The notes: generated by a model not told the origin, from the sequence alone. DNA of 34,577 nucleotides from Dysgonamonadaceae bacterium (GCA_031260045.1 JAIRKO010000057.1:1-34577), one strand, 5' to 3'; shown: positions 17,342 to 27,378, counted from the stretch's first letter. Made by a program: numbers and translations.

Positions 17342-20300
17342 TTACTCCAACCGCACGCTCAACCCCAGCCCCCGCATCTCGTGGAGCAACACATTCAGCG
17401 ATTCGGGAATGCCCGGTATAGGCAGCAGATCGCCTTTCACAATCGCCTCGTAAGCCTTAGAACGACCCATCACATCGTCCGACTTAAGCGTCAATATTTC
17501 CTGCAAAAGAAACGACGCGCCGAACGACTCCAACGCCCAAACTTCCATTTCCCCGAAACGCTGCCCGCCGAATTGCGCCTTACCGCCCAAAGGTTGCTGC
17601 GTAATCAGCGAATAAGGACCGATGGAACGGGCGTGCATCTTATCGTCGACCATATGACCGAGTTTCAGCATATAAATCATGCCGACCGTAGCGGGCTGGT
17701 CGAAACGGTCGCCCGTGCCGCCGTCGTAAAGGAACGTGCGCCCGCAACGGGGAAGTTCGGCTTTGTCAGTCCATACGTTTAAATCGGCGAGCAAAGCCCC
17801 GTCGAAAATCGGCGTCGCAAATTTCATATCAAGAATTTTGCCCGCCCATCCCAAAACTGTTTCAAAAATCTGCCCCAAATTCATACGGGAAGGCACGCCA
17901 AGCGGGTTCAGAACAATATCCACCATCGACCCGTCTTCGAGGAACGGCATATCTTCGTCGCGCACAATCCGCGAAACGATGCCCTTGTTCCCGTGCCGCC
18001 CCGCCATCTTGTCGCCCACTTGCAGCTTGCGTTTTTTGGCAATATACACCTTCGCCAACTGAATGATGCCCGACGGCAGTTCGTCGCCAATGGTAAGGTC
18101 AAGTTTTTTGCGGCGTAGTTCGGCGTCATGTTCCTTGTATTTCTTTATAAAATTATTGATTACATTCTTAATCATGGTATTTTTAACGGGATCCAGCGTC
18201 CATTTGGTTACCAGCACTTCGAGGAAATCAATTTTATCCAGTTCCTCACGGGTAAACCGCGCTCCTTTCGGAATAATTTCCACGCCCATGAAATCTTTCA
18301 CGCCCTGCGACACTCTGCCGTCGGTGATGACGCACAATTTATCGAGCAACATTTCCCTGAGCGCCGCTACCACTTCATCAAAAGCGTCGTCCAACAGGGG
18401 TAATTTCGCCTTTTCCGCCAAACGGGCTTTTCTGTTTTTTGCATTCAAAATACCGGCTTTCGAGAACAGGCTACGCCCGACGACCACGCCCCGCAACGAC
18501 GGCGGCGCCTTTAATGAAGCGTCTTTCACATCGCCGGCTTTGTCGCCGAAGATGGCGCGGAGCAATTTTTCTTCCGGCGATGGGTCGGTTTCGCCTTTCG
18601 GCGTAATTTTACCAATCAGGATGTCGCCCGGTTCCACCCGCGCACCTACGCGAATCATGCCGCGTTCGTCCAAATTACGGGTGGCGTCTTCGCTGACATT
18701 GGGAATATCGGGGGTCAGTTCTTCCGTTCCGCGCTTGGTTTCGCGCACTTCCAAAATGTATTCGTCCACATGCACCGACGTGAAAACATCTTCCCGCACC
18801 ACCCGTTCGCTGATTACAACCGCATCCTCAAAATTATAGCCTTTCCAAGGCATAAACGCCACTTTCAGGTTTTTTCCGATGGCAAGTTCGCCCTGTTCGG
18901 TGGAATAGCCTTCGGTGAGAATTTGGTTTTTCACAACGCGGTTGCCCATTCTCACAATCGGGCGTAAATCGACGGTCGTATTCTGGTTTGTTTTCCTGAA
19001 TTTCGGGATAATATAGGTTTTCAGCGCCGGCTCGAAACTGACAAATTCTTCCGTTTCGGTGCGGTCATATTCAATGTCAATGCGGGCTGCGTCTACATAA
19101 GTTACTCTGCCGTTTCCTTCGGCGGTAATTTGCGTGCGGGAGTCCGTAACCAGCCTGCCTTCGATGCCGGTTCCGACAATCGGGGCTTCGGGCGTCATCA
19201 GGGGAACGGCTTGGCGCATCATGTTTGAACCCATCAGGGCGCGGTTGGCGTCGTCGTGTTCAAGAAAAGGAATCAGCGCGGCGGCAATCGAGGCGATTTG
19301 CGTGGGCGAAACGTCCATCAAGTCTATCGCTTCCGGCTCAATAATCGGATAATCCGCATCCTGCCGCGCTTTGACGCGATGACCGGTAAAAAACCCTTCG
19401 TCGTCCATCGGCGCATTGCCTTGCGCGATTACTCTGCTTTCTTCTTCTTCTGCCGTCAAGTATATAATGCCGTTGTCCGCCAAATTTACCTTTTTGTCGG
19501 CAACGCGGCGGTAGGGCGTTTCAATAAAACCGAGTTTATTTATTTTCGCATATACGCAAAGCGACGAAATCAAACCGATGTTCGGTCCTTCCGGCGTTTC
19601 AATTGGACAGAGGCGACCGTAATGCGTATAGTGTACGTCGCGAACTTCAAAACCGGCGCGTTCGCGCGACAAACCGCCAGGTCCCAAAGCCGACAGACGG
19701 CGTTTGTGCGTAAGTTCCGCCAGCGGATTGGTCTGATCCATGAATTGCGACAAAGCATTGGTGCCGAAAAACGAATTGACTAAGGAAGAAATCGTTTTTG
19801 CATTAATCAGATCGATGGGAGTAAACACTTCGTTATCGCGCACATTCATGCGCTCGCGGATGGTACGCGCCATACGCGCCAACCCGATGCCGAACTGGGC
19901 GTATAACTGCTCGCCGACGGTGCGCACGCGGCGGTTGCTCAAGTGGTCGATGTCGTCCACGCTTGCTTTGGAATTGCTTAATTCGATCAGGTATTTGATA
20001 ATTTCGATAATGTCTTCTCTGGTGAGGACTTTCACGTCGGAAGAGGTGGTGAGGTTCAGTTTTTTGTTGATTCTGTAACGACCTACTTCGCCCAAATCAT
20101 ATCTTTTTTCGGAAAAAAACAGGTTGTGGATTACTTCCCTTGCGCTGGTATCGTCGGCGGGGTCGGCACTCCGCAATTGACGGTAAATGTAAACGATGGC
20201 GTCGCGTTCGGAGTTGCTGGGGTCTTTTTGCAAGGTATTGTAAACAATGGCAAAGTCGGAAAGGCTTTGGTCTTCGCGGTGCAGCAAAACGGTTTGAACG

Positions 20301-21178
20301 CCCGAAGAGCGGATTTGGTCAAGGTGTTGCTCTTCAATCTGGGTTTCGCGGTCAATTAACACTTCGTTCCGTTCGATGGAAACGACTTCGCCCGTATCTT
20401 CATCGACAAAATCTTCCACCCAACTTCTCAACACGCGCGCCGCCAGTTTCCGCCCGACGGATTTTTTCAGATTGGTCGGATTCACCTTGATTTCTTCGGC
20501 GAGATTGAATATGCCCAAAATATCTTTGTCGCTTTCAAAGCCGATGGCTCTTAACAGCGTGGTTACGGGCAGTTTCTTTTTCCGGTCAATATAGGCATAC
20601 ATCACATTGTTGATGTCGGTTGCAAATTCAATCCACGAACCTTTGAAAGGAATGATACGCGCCGAATACAATTTAGTGCCGTTGGAATGGGTGCTTTGCC
20701 CGAAAAACACGCCCGGCGAACGATGAAGCTGGGAAACCACGACCCGCTCGGCGCCATTGATGACGAACGTTCCTTTGGGCGTCATATAGGGGATGGGACC
20801 TAAGTAAACGTCTTGCACCACCGTATCGAAATCTTCATGATCGGGATCGGTACAGTAGAGTTTCATTTTTGCTTTGAGCGGAACGCTGTATGTCAAACCT
20901 CTGTCAACGCATTCTTCGATGGTATAACGCGGGGGGTCGATGAAATAATCCAGAAACTCAAGGACAAAGTTGTTGCGGGTATCCGTAATCGGGAAATTTT
21001 CGGCGAATACTTTGTACAAACCTTCGTTTTTTCTCTTTTCGATGGGGGTATCCAATTGCAGGAAATCTTGGAAAGACTTCAATTGCACTTCGAGGAAATC
21101 AGGATAAGGCAAGTTTTTTTTTATCGACGCGAAGTTAATTCTTTTGTCGCTGTTCGTTGTTGTTTTTTTTTGAGACAT
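17342..21178 (-). CDS. rpoB: RNA polymerase beta subunit
   Basis: Second large subunit of RNA polymerase, 1278 residues, full length. The rifampicin-binding region is seen as [20 protein letters not shown] followed by [19 protein letters not shown], with wild-type-looking residues (the S, H and S positions are all present). The C-terminus includes [15 protein letters not shown] and [20 protein letters not shown], which form part of the active centre and clamp. The start [20 protein letters not shown] is the natural one. It follows rplL after 326 bases (repeat and hairpin), and is separated from rpoC by 1.9 kb of unrelated genes. Identification is secure. Confidence 0.99.
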   Translation of the reverse strand: MSQKKTTTNSDKRINFASIKKNLPYPDFLEVQLKSFQDFLQLDTPIEKRKNEGLYKVFAENFPITDTRNNFVLEFLDYFIDPPRYTIEECVDRGLTYSVPLKAKMKLYCTDPDHEDFDTVVQDVYLGPIPYMTPKGTFVINGAERVVVSQLHRSPGVFFGQSTHSNGTKLYSARIIPFKGSWIEFATDINNVMYAYIDRKKKLPVTTLLRAIGFESDKDILGIFNLAEEIKVNPTNLKKSVGRKLAARVLRSWVEDFVDEDTGEVVSIERNEVLIDRETQIEEQHLDQIRSSGVQTVLLHREDQSLSDFAIVYNTLQKDPSNSERDAIVYIYRQLRSADPADDTSAREVIHNLFFSEKRYDLGEVGRYRINKKLNLTTSSDVKVLTREDIIEIIKYLIELSNSKASVDDIDHLSNRRVRTVGEQLYAQFGIGLARMARTIRERMNVRDNEVFTPIDLINAKTISSLVNSFFGTNALSQFMDQTNPLAELTHKRRLSALGPGGLSRERAGFEVRDVHYTHYGRLCPIETPEGPNIGLISSLCVYAKINKLGFIETPYRRVADKKVNLADNGIIYLTAEEEESRVIAQGNAPMDDEGFFTGHRVKARQDADYPIIEPEAIDLMDVSPTQIASIAAALIPFLEHDDANRALMGSNMMRQAVPLMTPEAPIVGTGIEGRLVTDSRTQITAEGNGRVTYVDAARIDIEYDRTETEEFVSFEPALKTYIIPKFRKTNQNTTVDLRPIVRMGNRVVKNQILTEGYSTEQGELAIGKNLKVAFMPWKGYNFEDAVVISERVVREDVFTSVHVDEYILEVRETKRGTEELTPDIPNVSEDATRNLDERGMIRVGARVEPGDILIGKITPKGETDPSPEEKLLRAIFGDKAGDVKDASLKAPPSLRGVVVGRSLFSKAGILNAKNRKARLAEKAKLPLLDDAFDEVVAALREMLLDKLCVITDGRVSQGVKDFMGVEIIPKGARFTREELDKIDFLEVLVTKWTLDPVKNTMIKNVINNFIKKYKEHDAELRRKKLDLTIGDELPSGIIQLAKVYIAKKRKLQVGDKMAGRHGNKGIVSRIVRDEDMPFLEDGSMVDIVLNPLGVPSRMNLGQIFETVLGWAGKILDMKFATPIFDGALLADLNVWTDKAELPRCGRTFLYDGGTGDRFDQPATVGMIYMLKLGHMVDDKMHARSIGPYSLITQQPLGGKAQFGGQRFGEMEVWALESFGASFLLQEILTLKSDDVMGRSKAYEAIVKGDLLPIPGIPESLNVLLHEMRGLGLSVRLE

Positions 21179-21233
21179 CGTATAATTAAAATATATTTAA
21201 ATAAATATGTGCGGAAAATAAAATTATTTTTTA

Positions 21234-21377
21234 TTCTGGATTGCTTCAGGCTTCGCCTTCGCAATGACGTGTGCGATGTTTTTTACCTTGCCGCTTCGCC
21301 TTTGCTGGCGACGACTGCGATAATTTAGCCTCACTGCGTCATTGCGAACCGCGTAGTGGTAAAGTAATCCAGAAAAA
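21234..21377. repeat. Palindromic repeat, copy 4 (two arms in outward order)
   Basis: CTGGATTGCTTCAGGCTTCG...CGCAATGACG at about 21238-21269, then about 70 bases, then GCGTCATTGCGAACCGCG...AATCCAG at about 21339-21377. The arms occur in the reverse order from the complete copies, as if two adjacent elements each lost one half. It fills most of the 326-base rplL-rpoB gap. Confidence 0.75.
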
Positions 21378-21443
21378 CACTTATGAACTAATTATGAACA
21401 CATTACTTAAAAAATGACTACGAACTGAAATTAGACACAAAAA

Positions 21444-21475
21444 GGTTAAGAACCTTCAAAGGGAGATTCTTAACC
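21444..21475. terminator. Hairpin downstream of rplL (attenuator candidate)
   Basis: GGTTAAGAA (21444-21452) pairs with TTCTTAACC (21467-21475), 9 bp with a 14-base loop, 29 bases after the rplL stop on the minus strand. No U run follows. In many bacteria the rplL-rpoB gap holds a partial terminator or processing site that sets the ratio of ribosomal protein to polymerase; that role here is inference. Confidence 0.5.
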
Positions 21476-21504
21476 AGAAACTACTCAAGAAAACAGGAGC
21501 GATT

Positions 21505-21885
21505 TTATTTAAATTCAACTTCCGCTCCGGCTTCTTCCAAAGATTTTTTCAGCGCTTCGGCTTCGTCTTTGGTAGCGCCTTCTTTGATAGGCGCCGGAGC
21601 GCTATCAACGATGTCTTTCGCTTCTTTCAGACCAAGACCGGTTAATTCTTTAACCGCTTTAACGATAGCCAATTTATTGGCGCCGGCGCTTTTCAAAACG
21701 ACATTAAAAGACGACTTTTCTTCTTTTTCTTCAGCGGCGGCAACCGAACCTCCGCCCGACGCAACCGCAACAGCGGCGGCAGCCGGTTCGATACCATATT
21801 CTGTTTTAAGAACTTCAGCAAGTTCATTTACTTCCTTTACGGTTAAGTTTACTAATTGTTCAGCAAAAGCTTTCAAATCTGCCAT
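21505..21885 (-). CDS. rplL: 50S ribosomal protein L7/L12
   Basis: Stalk protein of the large ribosomal subunit that recruits translation GTPases, including EF-Tu encoded upstream. 126 residues: N-terminal dimerisation helices (residues 1-32, [20 protein letters not shown]), an Ala/Gly hinge (about 35-55), and the C-terminal factor-binding domain with [20 protein letters not shown] and [13 protein letters not shown]. Separated from rplJ by a 96-base gap containing a strong inverted repeat. Several copies per ribosome are expected, so hairpins on both sides may help raise its relative output. Confidence 0.98.
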   Translation of the reverse strand: MADLKAFAEQLVNLTVKEVNELAEVLKTEYGIEPAAAAVAVASGGGSVAAAEEKEEKSSFNVVLKSAGANKLAIVKAVKELTGLGLKEAKDIVDSAPAPIKEGATKDEAEALKKSLEEAGAEVEFK

Positions 21886-21927
21886 GATAGTATAAATTTT
21901 AATTGTTTATTAATTTAGTTATGTTAG

Positions 21928-21975
21928 TTAACGAGTAGACGAGACTTTTTGACCTTAAACTCGTTTACTCGTCAA
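21928..21975. promoter_or_regulatory. Strong inverted repeat between rplJ and rplL
   Basis: TTAACGAGTAGACGAG (21928-21943) and CTCGTTTACTCGTCAA (21960-21975) are inverted copies with 14 of 16 identical; in RNA the two differences become G-U pairs, giving a 16-bp stem with a 16-base loop. It begins 6 bases after the rplJ stop. Likely an RNA stability, processing or attenuation element; there is no U run. Confidence 0.55.
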
Positions 21976-21981
21976 CTCCGT

Positions 21982-22500
21982 TTACTTTTTCTCACCAAGG
22001 GTTTTCAAAACCCCGTGGATGGTTTTCCCACCCGATTGAAGAGCCGAAACAATGTTTTTAGCCGGCGATTGCAACAGTGCGATAACATCGGCTATAAGTT
22101 CGTTTTTGCTCTTAATGGAAACAAGAATATCCAGATTTGCCGCTCCTACATAAAATCCTTCCTCTACATAAGCCGCTTTCAATTTAGGAATATCGGTTCC
22201 TTTTGAAAACGATTTAATCAGCTTGGCGGGGCTGTTGGCATTGTTTGAATACATCACAGCCGTATTGCCCTTCAAAGCAGGATCCAGAGCGGAATAATCT
22301 ACATCTAATTGTTCCAGCGCTTTCTTAAACAGGGTGTTTTTTACAACAACCAGTTTAATCTCTTCTTTATAACATTCTCGCCTCAAACTACTTGTTCTTT
22401 CCGCATCCAGCGTAGCAATATCGGTCAAATAGAAGTGAGAATATTCACCCATGGTAGCAGCAATCTGTTTGATAACAGCGGATTTATCTTCCTTTTTCAT
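21982..22500 (-). CDS. rplJ: 50S ribosomal protein L10
   Basis: Base of the ribosomal stalk, binds 23S rRNA and the L7/L12 dimers. 172 residues, normal length. Opens MKKEDKSAVIKQIAATMGEY and contains FYLTDIATLDAERTSSLRRE and AVMYSNNANSPAKLIKSFSK, as in other L10 proteins; the C-terminal helix (IADVIALLQSPAKNIVSALQ) anchors L7/L12. It follows rplA by 8 bases. L10 is an autoregulator of its operon in other bacteria; I see no proven leader site here. Confidence 0.97.
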   Translation of the reverse strand: MKKEDKSAVIKQIAATMGEYSHFYLTDIATLDAERTSSLRRECYKEEIKLVVVKNTLFKKALEQLDVDYSALDPALKGNTAVMYSNNANSPAKLIKSFSKGTDIPKLKAAYVEEGFYVGAANLDILVSIKSKNELIADVIALLQSPAKNIVSALQSGGKTIHGVLKTLGEKK

Positions 22501-22508
22501 AATTCAAA

Positions 22509-23210
22509 TTAATTAATTTCGTCTACCGATTTAGGGTCAATTTTCAGACCCGGACTCATTGTACTTGAAAGATAAATGCTCTTTACATACGTCCCCTTTG
22601 CAGCTGCGGGTTTTAACTTGACGAGCGTAGCGACAAATTCCTTTGCGTTATCCCCGATTTGATCGGAAGTGAAAGAAATTTTACCGACGGAAGTATGAAC
22701 AATTCCCGCTTTATCGACTTTGAAATCAATTTTGCCTTGTTTTACTTCTTTCACGGCTTGCGCTACATCATTGGTAACCGTTCCGCTTTTTGGGTTCGGC
22801 ATCAATCCGCGAGGCCCGAGTACACGACCTAAAGCGCCGATTTTACCCATAATAGCCGGTTGCGTGATAATCACATCAATATCCGTCCAACCGCCTTTTA
22901 TTTTTTCAATATATTCATCAAGACCCACATGATCGGCGCCTGCCTCTTTGGCGGCAGTTTCCTGATCGGGCGTAGTTAATACGAGAACCCTGACTTGCTT
23001 ACCTGTTCCGTGAGGCAATGAAACAACGCCTCTTACCATTTGGTTAGCTTTACGGGGGTCAACACCTAAACGAACGTCAATGTCAACGGAAGCATCGAAT
23101 TTGGTAGTCGTGATTTCCTTCACCAAAGCAGACGCTTCTTTTAGCGTGTATGCCTTCCCTTCTTCAACTTTGCCTAAAGCCAACTTTTGATTTTTTGTAA
23201 GTTTACTCAT
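22509..23210 (-). CDS. rplA: 50S ribosomal protein L1
   Basis: Forms the L1 stalk that moves deacylated tRNA out of the E site. 233 residues, standard. The signature [20 protein letters not shown] followed by PHGTGK is present, as are [18 protein letters not shown] and the conserved closing pattern [20 protein letters not shown]. It lies between rplK (15-base gap) and rplJ (8-base gap). L1 represses its own operon in many bacteria by binding mRNA; this is not demonstrable here. Confidence 0.98.
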   Translation of the reverse strand: MSKLTKNQKLALGKVEEGKAYTLKEASALVKEITTTKFDASVDIDVRLGVDPRKANQMVRGVVSLPHGTGKQVRVLVLTTPDQETAAKEAGADHVGLDEYIEKIKGGWTDIDVIITQPAIMGKIGALGRVLGPRGLMPNPKSGTVTNDVAQAVKEVKQGKIDFKVDKAGIVHTSVGKISFTSDQIGDNAKEFVATLVKLKPAAAKGTYVKSIYLSSTMSPGLKIDPKSVDEIN

Positions 23211-23225
23211 AATCTCTATTGAAGT

Positions 23226-23669
23226 TTAAATATTTACAGGGAATGCCCCTTTTACAGTTATACCCATGCTCCGGGCTGTTCCGGCAACCATTTTCATTGC
23301 CGAATCCATCGTAAAACAGTTTAAGTCTCCCATTTTATCTTCGGCGATGGCTTTCACTTGTTCCCAAGTAATTTCAGCCACTTTCGTGCGATTAGGCTCT
23401 GCCGATCCTCTTTTTTGCTTGCTTGCGTCCAACAATTGAACGGCTACAGGCGTATTTTTGATGATAAAATCGAAAGACTTATCGGCGTAGTAAGTAATAA
23501 CCACCGGCACTACTTTCCCTGCCTTGTCTTGGGTTCTGGCATTAAATTGCTTGCAAAACTCCATTATATTAATACCTTTAGAACCCAACGCGGGACCTAC
23601 CGGCGGGGAAGGGTTTGCCGCCCCTCCTTTAATCTGTAATTTTAGCTGTCCAGCAATCTCTTTTGCCAT
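23226..23669 (-). CDS. rplK: 50S ribosomal protein L11
   Basis: Binds the GTPase-associated centre of 23S rRNA and is required for stringent-response sensing. 147 residues. Contains the proline-rich [20 protein letters not shown] that is diagnostic for L11, the central [19 protein letters not shown], and the C-terminal rRNA-binding domain ending [12 protein letters not shown]. It lies 73 bases after nusG and 15 before rplA. Confidence 0.98.
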   Translation of the reverse strand: MAKEIAGQLKLQIKGGAANPSPPVGPALGSKGINIMEFCKQFNARTQDKAGKVVPVVITYYADKSFDFIIKNTPVAVQLLDASKQKRGSAEPNRTKVAEITWEQVKAIAEDKMGDLNCFTMDSAMKMVAGTARSMGITVKGAFPVNI

Positions 23670-23742
23670 TTTGAATAAAATTTAGTTTATTTAATTTTCT
23701 TACAACACAAAAAAATAGCCCGAAGAGCGTAACCTAATCGAA

Positions 23743-24282
23743 TTATTCTTTTTCAACTTGCATATAGCCCAATTCGAGGGGCGTCCCACGTCCAAATATT
23801 TTTACAAGCACCGTCAGTTTCTTTTTTTCGGGATTAATTTCTTTCACTTCACCGAGGAAACCGTTAAACGGACCGTAAATCACTTTGACCGTTTCGCCGA
23901 TTATGTATTGAACATCGAATTCTTCCGGTTGTTCCTGCAATTCATCGACGGTACCGAGTATTCGGTTCACCTCCGATGCACGCAAAGGAGTCGGATTGTT
24001 TCCTCCGAGAAATCCAATGACAAAATTGACGTTTTTCAGGAAATGTACGACTTCTCCTACCAAAATTGCCTCAACAATAACGTAACCCGGAAGATAGGTG
24101 CGTTCTTTCAACACTTTCTTTCCGTTACGCTGCTGAAACACTTTTTCCGTAGGAATTAAAACTTGAAAAATATAATTCTTCAAGTCCGAATTTCTAACTT
24201 CAGCCTCCAAATATTCTTTTATTTTATTCTCTTTGCCGCTGACGGCGCGAAGAACATAAAATTTCTTTTCACTTTCGGACAT
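23743..24282 (-). CDS. nusG: Transcription antitermination factor NusG
   Basis: Transcription elongation factor that binds the polymerase clamp and links it to the ribosome or Rho. 179 residues: NGN domain (about 6-115) with FYVLRAVSGKENKIKEYLEA and ERTYLPGYVIVEAI, then a C-terminal KOW domain (about 128-176) with VKVIYGPFNGFLGEVKEINP. Directly follows secE (7 bases), the usual pairing. Length and domain order are normal for housekeeping NusG, not for a capsule-locus paralogue. Confidence 0.97.
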   Translation of the reverse strand: MSESEKKFYVLRAVSGKENKIKEYLEAEVRNSDLKNYIFQVLIPTEKVFQQRNGKKVLKERTYLPGYVIVEAILVGEVVHFLKNVNFVIGFLGGNNPTPLRASEVNRILGTVDELQEQPEEFDVQYIIGETVKVIYGPFNGFLGEVKEINPEKKKLTVLVKIFGRGTPLELGYMQVEKE

Positions 24283-24289
24283 GCTTCAA

Positions 24290-24493
24290 TTAAAAGATTT
24301 TCGAATAAAAGACTTTGACCACGGATTCAAAAACGAAGTCAATACCAAATACCACTAACGCCAAAATAAGGGAAGCTGTCATTACAATGATAGTGCTACT
24401 TGCCAATTCCTGCTGAGTAGGCCAAGAAACCTTATGTACAAGTTCGCTATAAGATTCTTTTGTATAGTTCGCTATTTTCAAAAAAAAATTCAT
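24290..24493 (-). CDS. secE: Preprotein translocase subunit SecE
   Basis: Small essential subunit that clamps SecY in the inner membrane. 67 residues, the short single-span form of most bacteria. An amphipathic helix with SYSELVHKVSWPTQQEL (the family VxWPTxxE motif) precedes one membrane span (about residues 34-58, IIVMTASLILALVVFGIDFV). The ATG at 24493 is preferred to an in-frame GTG at 24514, which falls inside the tRNA-Trp gene. It lies between tRNA-Trp and nusG, as in other Bacteroidales. Confidence 0.95.
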   Translation of the reverse strand: MNFFLKIANYTKESYSELVHKVSWPTQQELASSTIIVMTASLILALVVFGIDFVFESVVKVFYSKIF

Positions 24494-24511
24494 ACGAAAT
24501 ATTTTTATCGG

Positions 24512-24584
<73 letters not shown>

Positions 24585-24691
24585 GTATGGTTACATAATA
24601 ATACCCACATCCAACCATCAACGGTTATTTTCCTATAACCCGTTCAAACGCAATGTTTGCAACGCTTCTCCGCTACACGTATAACATTCCA

Positions 24692-24724
24692 TTTTGGGAA
24701 AGAAAATTTTATTCTTTCCCAAAA
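24692..24724. terminator. Perfect 13-bp hairpin after tuf
   Basis: TTTTGGGAAAGAA (24692-24704) and TTCTTTCCCAAAA (24712-24724) pair perfectly with a 7-base loop, starting 16 bases after the tuf stop. There is no U run on the minus strand, so it may be a 3'-end stabiliser or a partial terminator that lets tuf be made in excess over the ribosomal protein genes downstream. Confidence 0.6.
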
Positions 24725-24740
24725 CAAAATATTTCCATTA

Positions 24741-25928
24741 TCAGCTGATGATTTCCGTAATCTGACCGGAACCGACGGTACGACCGCCCTCGCGGATAGC
24801 AAAACGCAAACCTTCGGAGCAAGCTACGGGATAAATCAAATCCACTTTGATTTCCAAGTTATCGCCAGGCATCACCATTTCGGTGCCGTCAGGCAACGTG
24901 ATTTCGCCCGTTACATCCAACGTGCGGATATAGAATTGCGGACGGTATTTGTTGTGGAACGGCGTATGGCGACCACCTTCTTCTTTCTTCAATACGTAAA
25001 CCGAAGCTTTGAAAGAAGTGTAAGGTTTCACTTTCCCCGGATGGGTAATAACCATGCCGCGTTTTACTTCCTCTTTGTCAATACCGCGAAGCAACAAACC
25101 TACGTTATCGCCGGCTTGCCCTTCGTCAAGGATTTTACGGAACATTTCAACGCCCGTAACAACCGATTTTTTACCTTCGGCGCCCAAACCGATGATTTGA
25201 ACTTCTTCGCTGGTTTTGATGATACCGGTTTCAATACGTCCCGTAGCAACGGTACCACGACCGGTGATGGAAAATACGTCTTCAACAGGCATCAAAAAAG
25301 GTTTGTCGACGTCGCGCGGAGGCAGAGGAATCCATGTATCAACGGCTTCCATCAACTCCATGATTTTGTCTTCCCATTCGGCAACTCCATTCAAGCCGCC
25401 CAACGCGGAACCTTTGATAATCGGGGTATTGTCGCCGTCAAATTCGTAGAAAGAAAGCAATTCGCGCATTTCCATTTCCACCAATTCCAACATTTCGGGA
25501 TCATCAACAATATCCACCTTATTCATGAAAACAACCAATTTCGGCACGTTTACCTGACGAGCCAAAAGGATGTGTTCGCGAGTTTGAGGCATAGGACCAT
25601 CCGTAGCGGCAACTACAATAATAGCGCCGTCCATTTGGGCAGCACCGGTAACCATGTTCTTCACGTAGTCGGCGTGACCCGGACAGTCAACGTGAGCATA
25701 GTGGCGGTTCGCAGTTTCATATTCAACATGAGCGGTATTAATCGTAATACCTCTTTCCTTTTCTTCCGGCGCGTTGTCGATTGAATCGAATGAACGTATT
25801 TCCGAAAGACCTTTCTTTGCCAATACTGTTGTAATAGCGGCAGTTAATGTAGTTTTACCGTGGTCGACGTGACCGATTGTACCGATGTTAACATGAGGTT
25901 TCGATCGGTTAAAATGTTCTTTTGCCAT
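24741..25928 (-). CDS. tuf: Elongation factor Tu
   Basis: GTPase that delivers aminoacyl-tRNA to the ribosome. 395 residues, normal. G motifs: GHVDHGKT (19-26, P-loop), DCPGHADY (81-88), NKVD (136-139), and the SAL motif in [10 protein letters not shown]. Domains 2 and 3 follow, with [13 protein letters not shown] and the C-terminus [15 protein letters not shown]. It lies between tRNA-Thr(GGT) and tRNA-Trp, the conserved Bacteroidota arrangement. Only one tuf copy is in this window. Its high expression is supported by the strong promoter at 27028-27058. Confidence 0.99.
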   Translation of the reverse strand: MAKEHFNRSKPHVNIGTIGHVDHGKTTLTAAITTVLAKKGLSEIRSFDSIDNAPEEKERGITINTAHVEYETANRHYAHVDCPGHADYVKNMVTGAAQMDGAIIVVAATDGPMPQTREHILLARQVNVPKLVVFMNKVDIVDDPEMLELVEMEMRELLSFYEFDGDNTPIIKGSALGGLNGVAEWEDKIMELMEAVDTWIPLPPRDVDKPFLMPVEDVFSITGRGTVATGRIETGIIKTSEEVQIIGLGAEGKKSVVTGVEMFRKILDEGQAGDNVGLLLRGIDKEEVKRGMVITHPGKVKPYTSFKASVYVLKKEEGGRHTPFHNKYRPQFYIRTLDVTGEITLPDGTEMVMPGDNLEIKVDLIYPVACSEGLRFAIREGGRTVGSGQITEIIS

Positions 25929-25992
25929 AATCTACTTTATTCTTTAATATTAATGAATGTTTATTTTTTAATTTAAATTGTTTTTGTTTTCG

Positions 25993-26064
<72 letters not shown>

Positions 26065-26074
26065 AATACCTAAT

Positions 26075-26605
26075 TTATTTGACGCGAATTTCATTAAAAT
26101 ACCCATCAAGAGATATAAATTTCGTTTCTTTCTTTAATTCTACCGATGCGTGATTCCAAAACAATACCTGTACTCGAAAATTTTGCTCTTTAATTTTTCG
26201 TATCACCGGAACATAATCCGCATCGCCGGCAATAAGGATAAAAATATCATGTTTTGGATCTGCTTCCATAGAATCCGCCAACATGTCAACAACTACCTGT
26301 GTATCTACCCTTTTTTCTTTGTTGCTGTAATTTCTATCGACAATAACGGGTTCAAAACCGACTTTTTCTGCCATATTCCACACCGAATCCGATTCCGGAG
26401 GGCGAGAACCATAAAATTTAGCCACTTTTATCGGTTTATTATTCGCAATCTCTAACACTTTTCCAAAGTCTAACCTGAACGTGTTATCAAAATCTTTTGT
26501 TTCGATCGCTCCCAAAATATCGGGAGATGTGCCGCGAAACACAGCGCCTAATCTTTTCCCTTCTATCCAGAGATTGGAATTATCCAAATAAATAAATGCA
26601 GCCAT
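26075..26605 (-). CDS. NYN-domain protein, putative RNase, inside a tRNA cluster
   Basis: 176 residues forming a single NYN (PIN-like, LabA/DUF88-type) domain. The acidic residues of the metal site are visible: Asp8 in IYLDNSNLW, Asp101 in KRVDTQVVVDML, Asp107, and Asp128/Asp130 in LIAGDADYVPVI. The family cleaves RNA; substrates are mostly unknown. The gene lies between tRNA-Gly (33 bases upstream) and tRNA-Thr(GGT) (10 bases downstream) in a transcript that must be cut into tRNAs, so a role in tRNA processing or turnover is tempting but inferred only from position. No promoter of its own is visible. Family assignment is strong, role unknown. Confidence 0.88.
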   Translation of the reverse strand: MAAFIYLDNSNLWIEGKRLGAVFRGTSPDILGAIETKDFDNTFRLDFGKVLEIANNKPIKVAKFYGSRPPESDSVWNMAEKVGFEPVIVDRNYSNKEKRVDTQVVVDMLADSMEADPKHDIFILIAGDADYVPVIRKIKEQNFRVQVLFWNHASVELKKETKFISLDGYFNEIRVK

Positions 26606-26638
26606 AAACTTATTACTTCAACAACGGCACATTCAAAG

Positions 26639-26711
26639 AGCGGAAGACGGGACTCAAACCCGCGACCCTCAGCTTGGAAGGCTAATGCTCTATCAACTGA
26701 GCTACTTCCGC
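26639..26711 (-). tRNA. tRNA-Gly (anticodon TCC)
   Basis: 73 nt: acceptor GCGGAAG/CTTCCGC, D-stem GCTC/GAGC, anticodon stem TTAGC/GCTGA around loop CTTCCAA (anticodon TCC), T-loop TTTGAGT, discriminator T. CCA is not encoded. Confidence 0.96.
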
Positions 26712-26766
26712 AAATTCAATTACGACTTCTTTATGTTAATTATTTCACTCGCAATTGTTTTTGTGG

Positions 26767-26849
26767 TGGGCAGTGATGGATTCGAACCACCGAAGACGTA
26801 AGTCAGCTGAGTTACAGTCAGCCCCATTTGGCCACTCTGGTAACTGCCC
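26767..26849 (-). tRNA. tRNA-Tyr (anticodon GTA)
   Basis: 83 nt, class II with a long variable arm. Acceptor GGGCAGT/ACTGCCC, anticodon stem GCTGA/TCAGC around loop CTGTAAC (anticodon GTA), T-loop TTCGAAT, discriminator A. Confidence 0.96.
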
Positions 26850-26902
26850 TCAATTACGAATCACAACAGAAAACAGAAAAAAAATAATTCGTAATTGCTC
26901 CG

Positions 26903-26976
26903 AGCCTCTTGTCGGATTCGAACCAACGACCCCGAGATTACAAATCACGTGCTCTGACCGGCTGAGCTAAAGAGGC
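26903..26976 (-). tRNA. tRNA-Thr (anticodon TGT)
   Basis: 74 nt: acceptor GCCTCTT/AAGAGGC, D-stem GCTC/GAGC, anticodon loop TTTGTAA (anticodon TGT), T-loop TTCGAAT, discriminator T. The anticodon stem CGTGA/TCTCG has a T-T mismatch at 29-41; I cannot tell if this is normal for the lineage. It is the first gene after the superoperon promoter. Confidence 0.94.
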
Positions 26977-26990
26977 AATACATCAAATAT

Positions 26991-27024
26991 CCGTTTCGGA
27001 TTAGCGAATAAAAAACCGAAACGG
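26991..27024. other. Inverted repeat between the superoperon promoter and the first tRNA
   Basis: CCGTTTCGG (26991-26999) and CCGAAACGG (27016-27024) form a 9-bp stem with a 16-base loop. It lies just downstream of the -7 box, so it could be a 5' leader hairpin of the tRNA transcript, or an end structure for the upstream hpf transcript. Confidence 0.5.
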
Positions 27025-27027
27025 GTG

Positions 27028-27058
27028 CAAATGTAATATTTTTTTTCGATAGTCCAAA
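27028..27058 (-). promoter_or_regulatory. Promoter of the tRNA-tuf-rpl-rpo superoperon
   Basis: The minus strand reads TTTG (27058-27055), 19 bases, TACATTTG (27035-27028): a full match to the Bacteroidota promoter. The predicted start is about 45 bases before tRNA-Thr(TGT). It lies just after the hpf stop. Confidence 0.85.
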
Positions 27059-27068
27059 ATAATAGTTC

Positions 27069-27371
27069 TTATTTTTTAGAAATTTTCTTTTCTTTGAACT
27101 TTACGACTTGGCGTTCCAATTTTTCTACGCATCTGTCAATGGCTTCCTCGAAAGTATCGGCTATTTCTTGTGCGAAAAACTCATGTCCGGGTGCGAATAT
27201 CTTTATTGAAGCGTCTTTATTTGCAGCAGTTTCCGGTTTTACTACTTTCAAAATTACATCGGACGAAACGATACTGTCGTTAAACTTCGCCAAATGATTT
27301 ACTTTTTTTTGAATGAAACTTTCCAATTTCACACCGGCTTCAAAATGAATAGAATGAATTGCAATTTCCAT
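27069..27371 (-). CDS. hpf: Ribosome hibernation-promoting factor, short form
   Basis: 100-residue HPF/YfiA-family protein that binds the 30S decoding centre and inactivates ribosomes in slow growth. The fold pattern is visible: MEIAIHSIHFEAGVKLESFI, a middle strand with VILKVVKPETAANKDASIKI, and EIADTFEEAIDRCVEKLERQ in the second helix. It lacks the C-terminal dimerisation domain of long HPF. Unlike its neighbours it has a full Shine-Dalgarno sequence (27379-27386). It follows xerC by 18 bases and rpsU is the first gene of the same unit, so a gene that silences ribosomes is co-transcribed with a ribosomal protein gene. Confidence 0.93.
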   Translation of the reverse strand: MEIAIHSIHFEAGVKLESFIQKKVNHLAKFNDSIVSSDVILKVVKPETAANKDASIKIFAPGHEFFAQEIADTFEEAIDRCVEKLERQVVKFKEKKISKK

Positions 27372-27378
27372 AATAAAA

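Noticed and set aside
24657-25784. 375-codon plus-strand frame opposite tuf
   Set aside because: Antisense shadow of tuf; no recognisable domain and unusual composition (many Phe, His, Asn).
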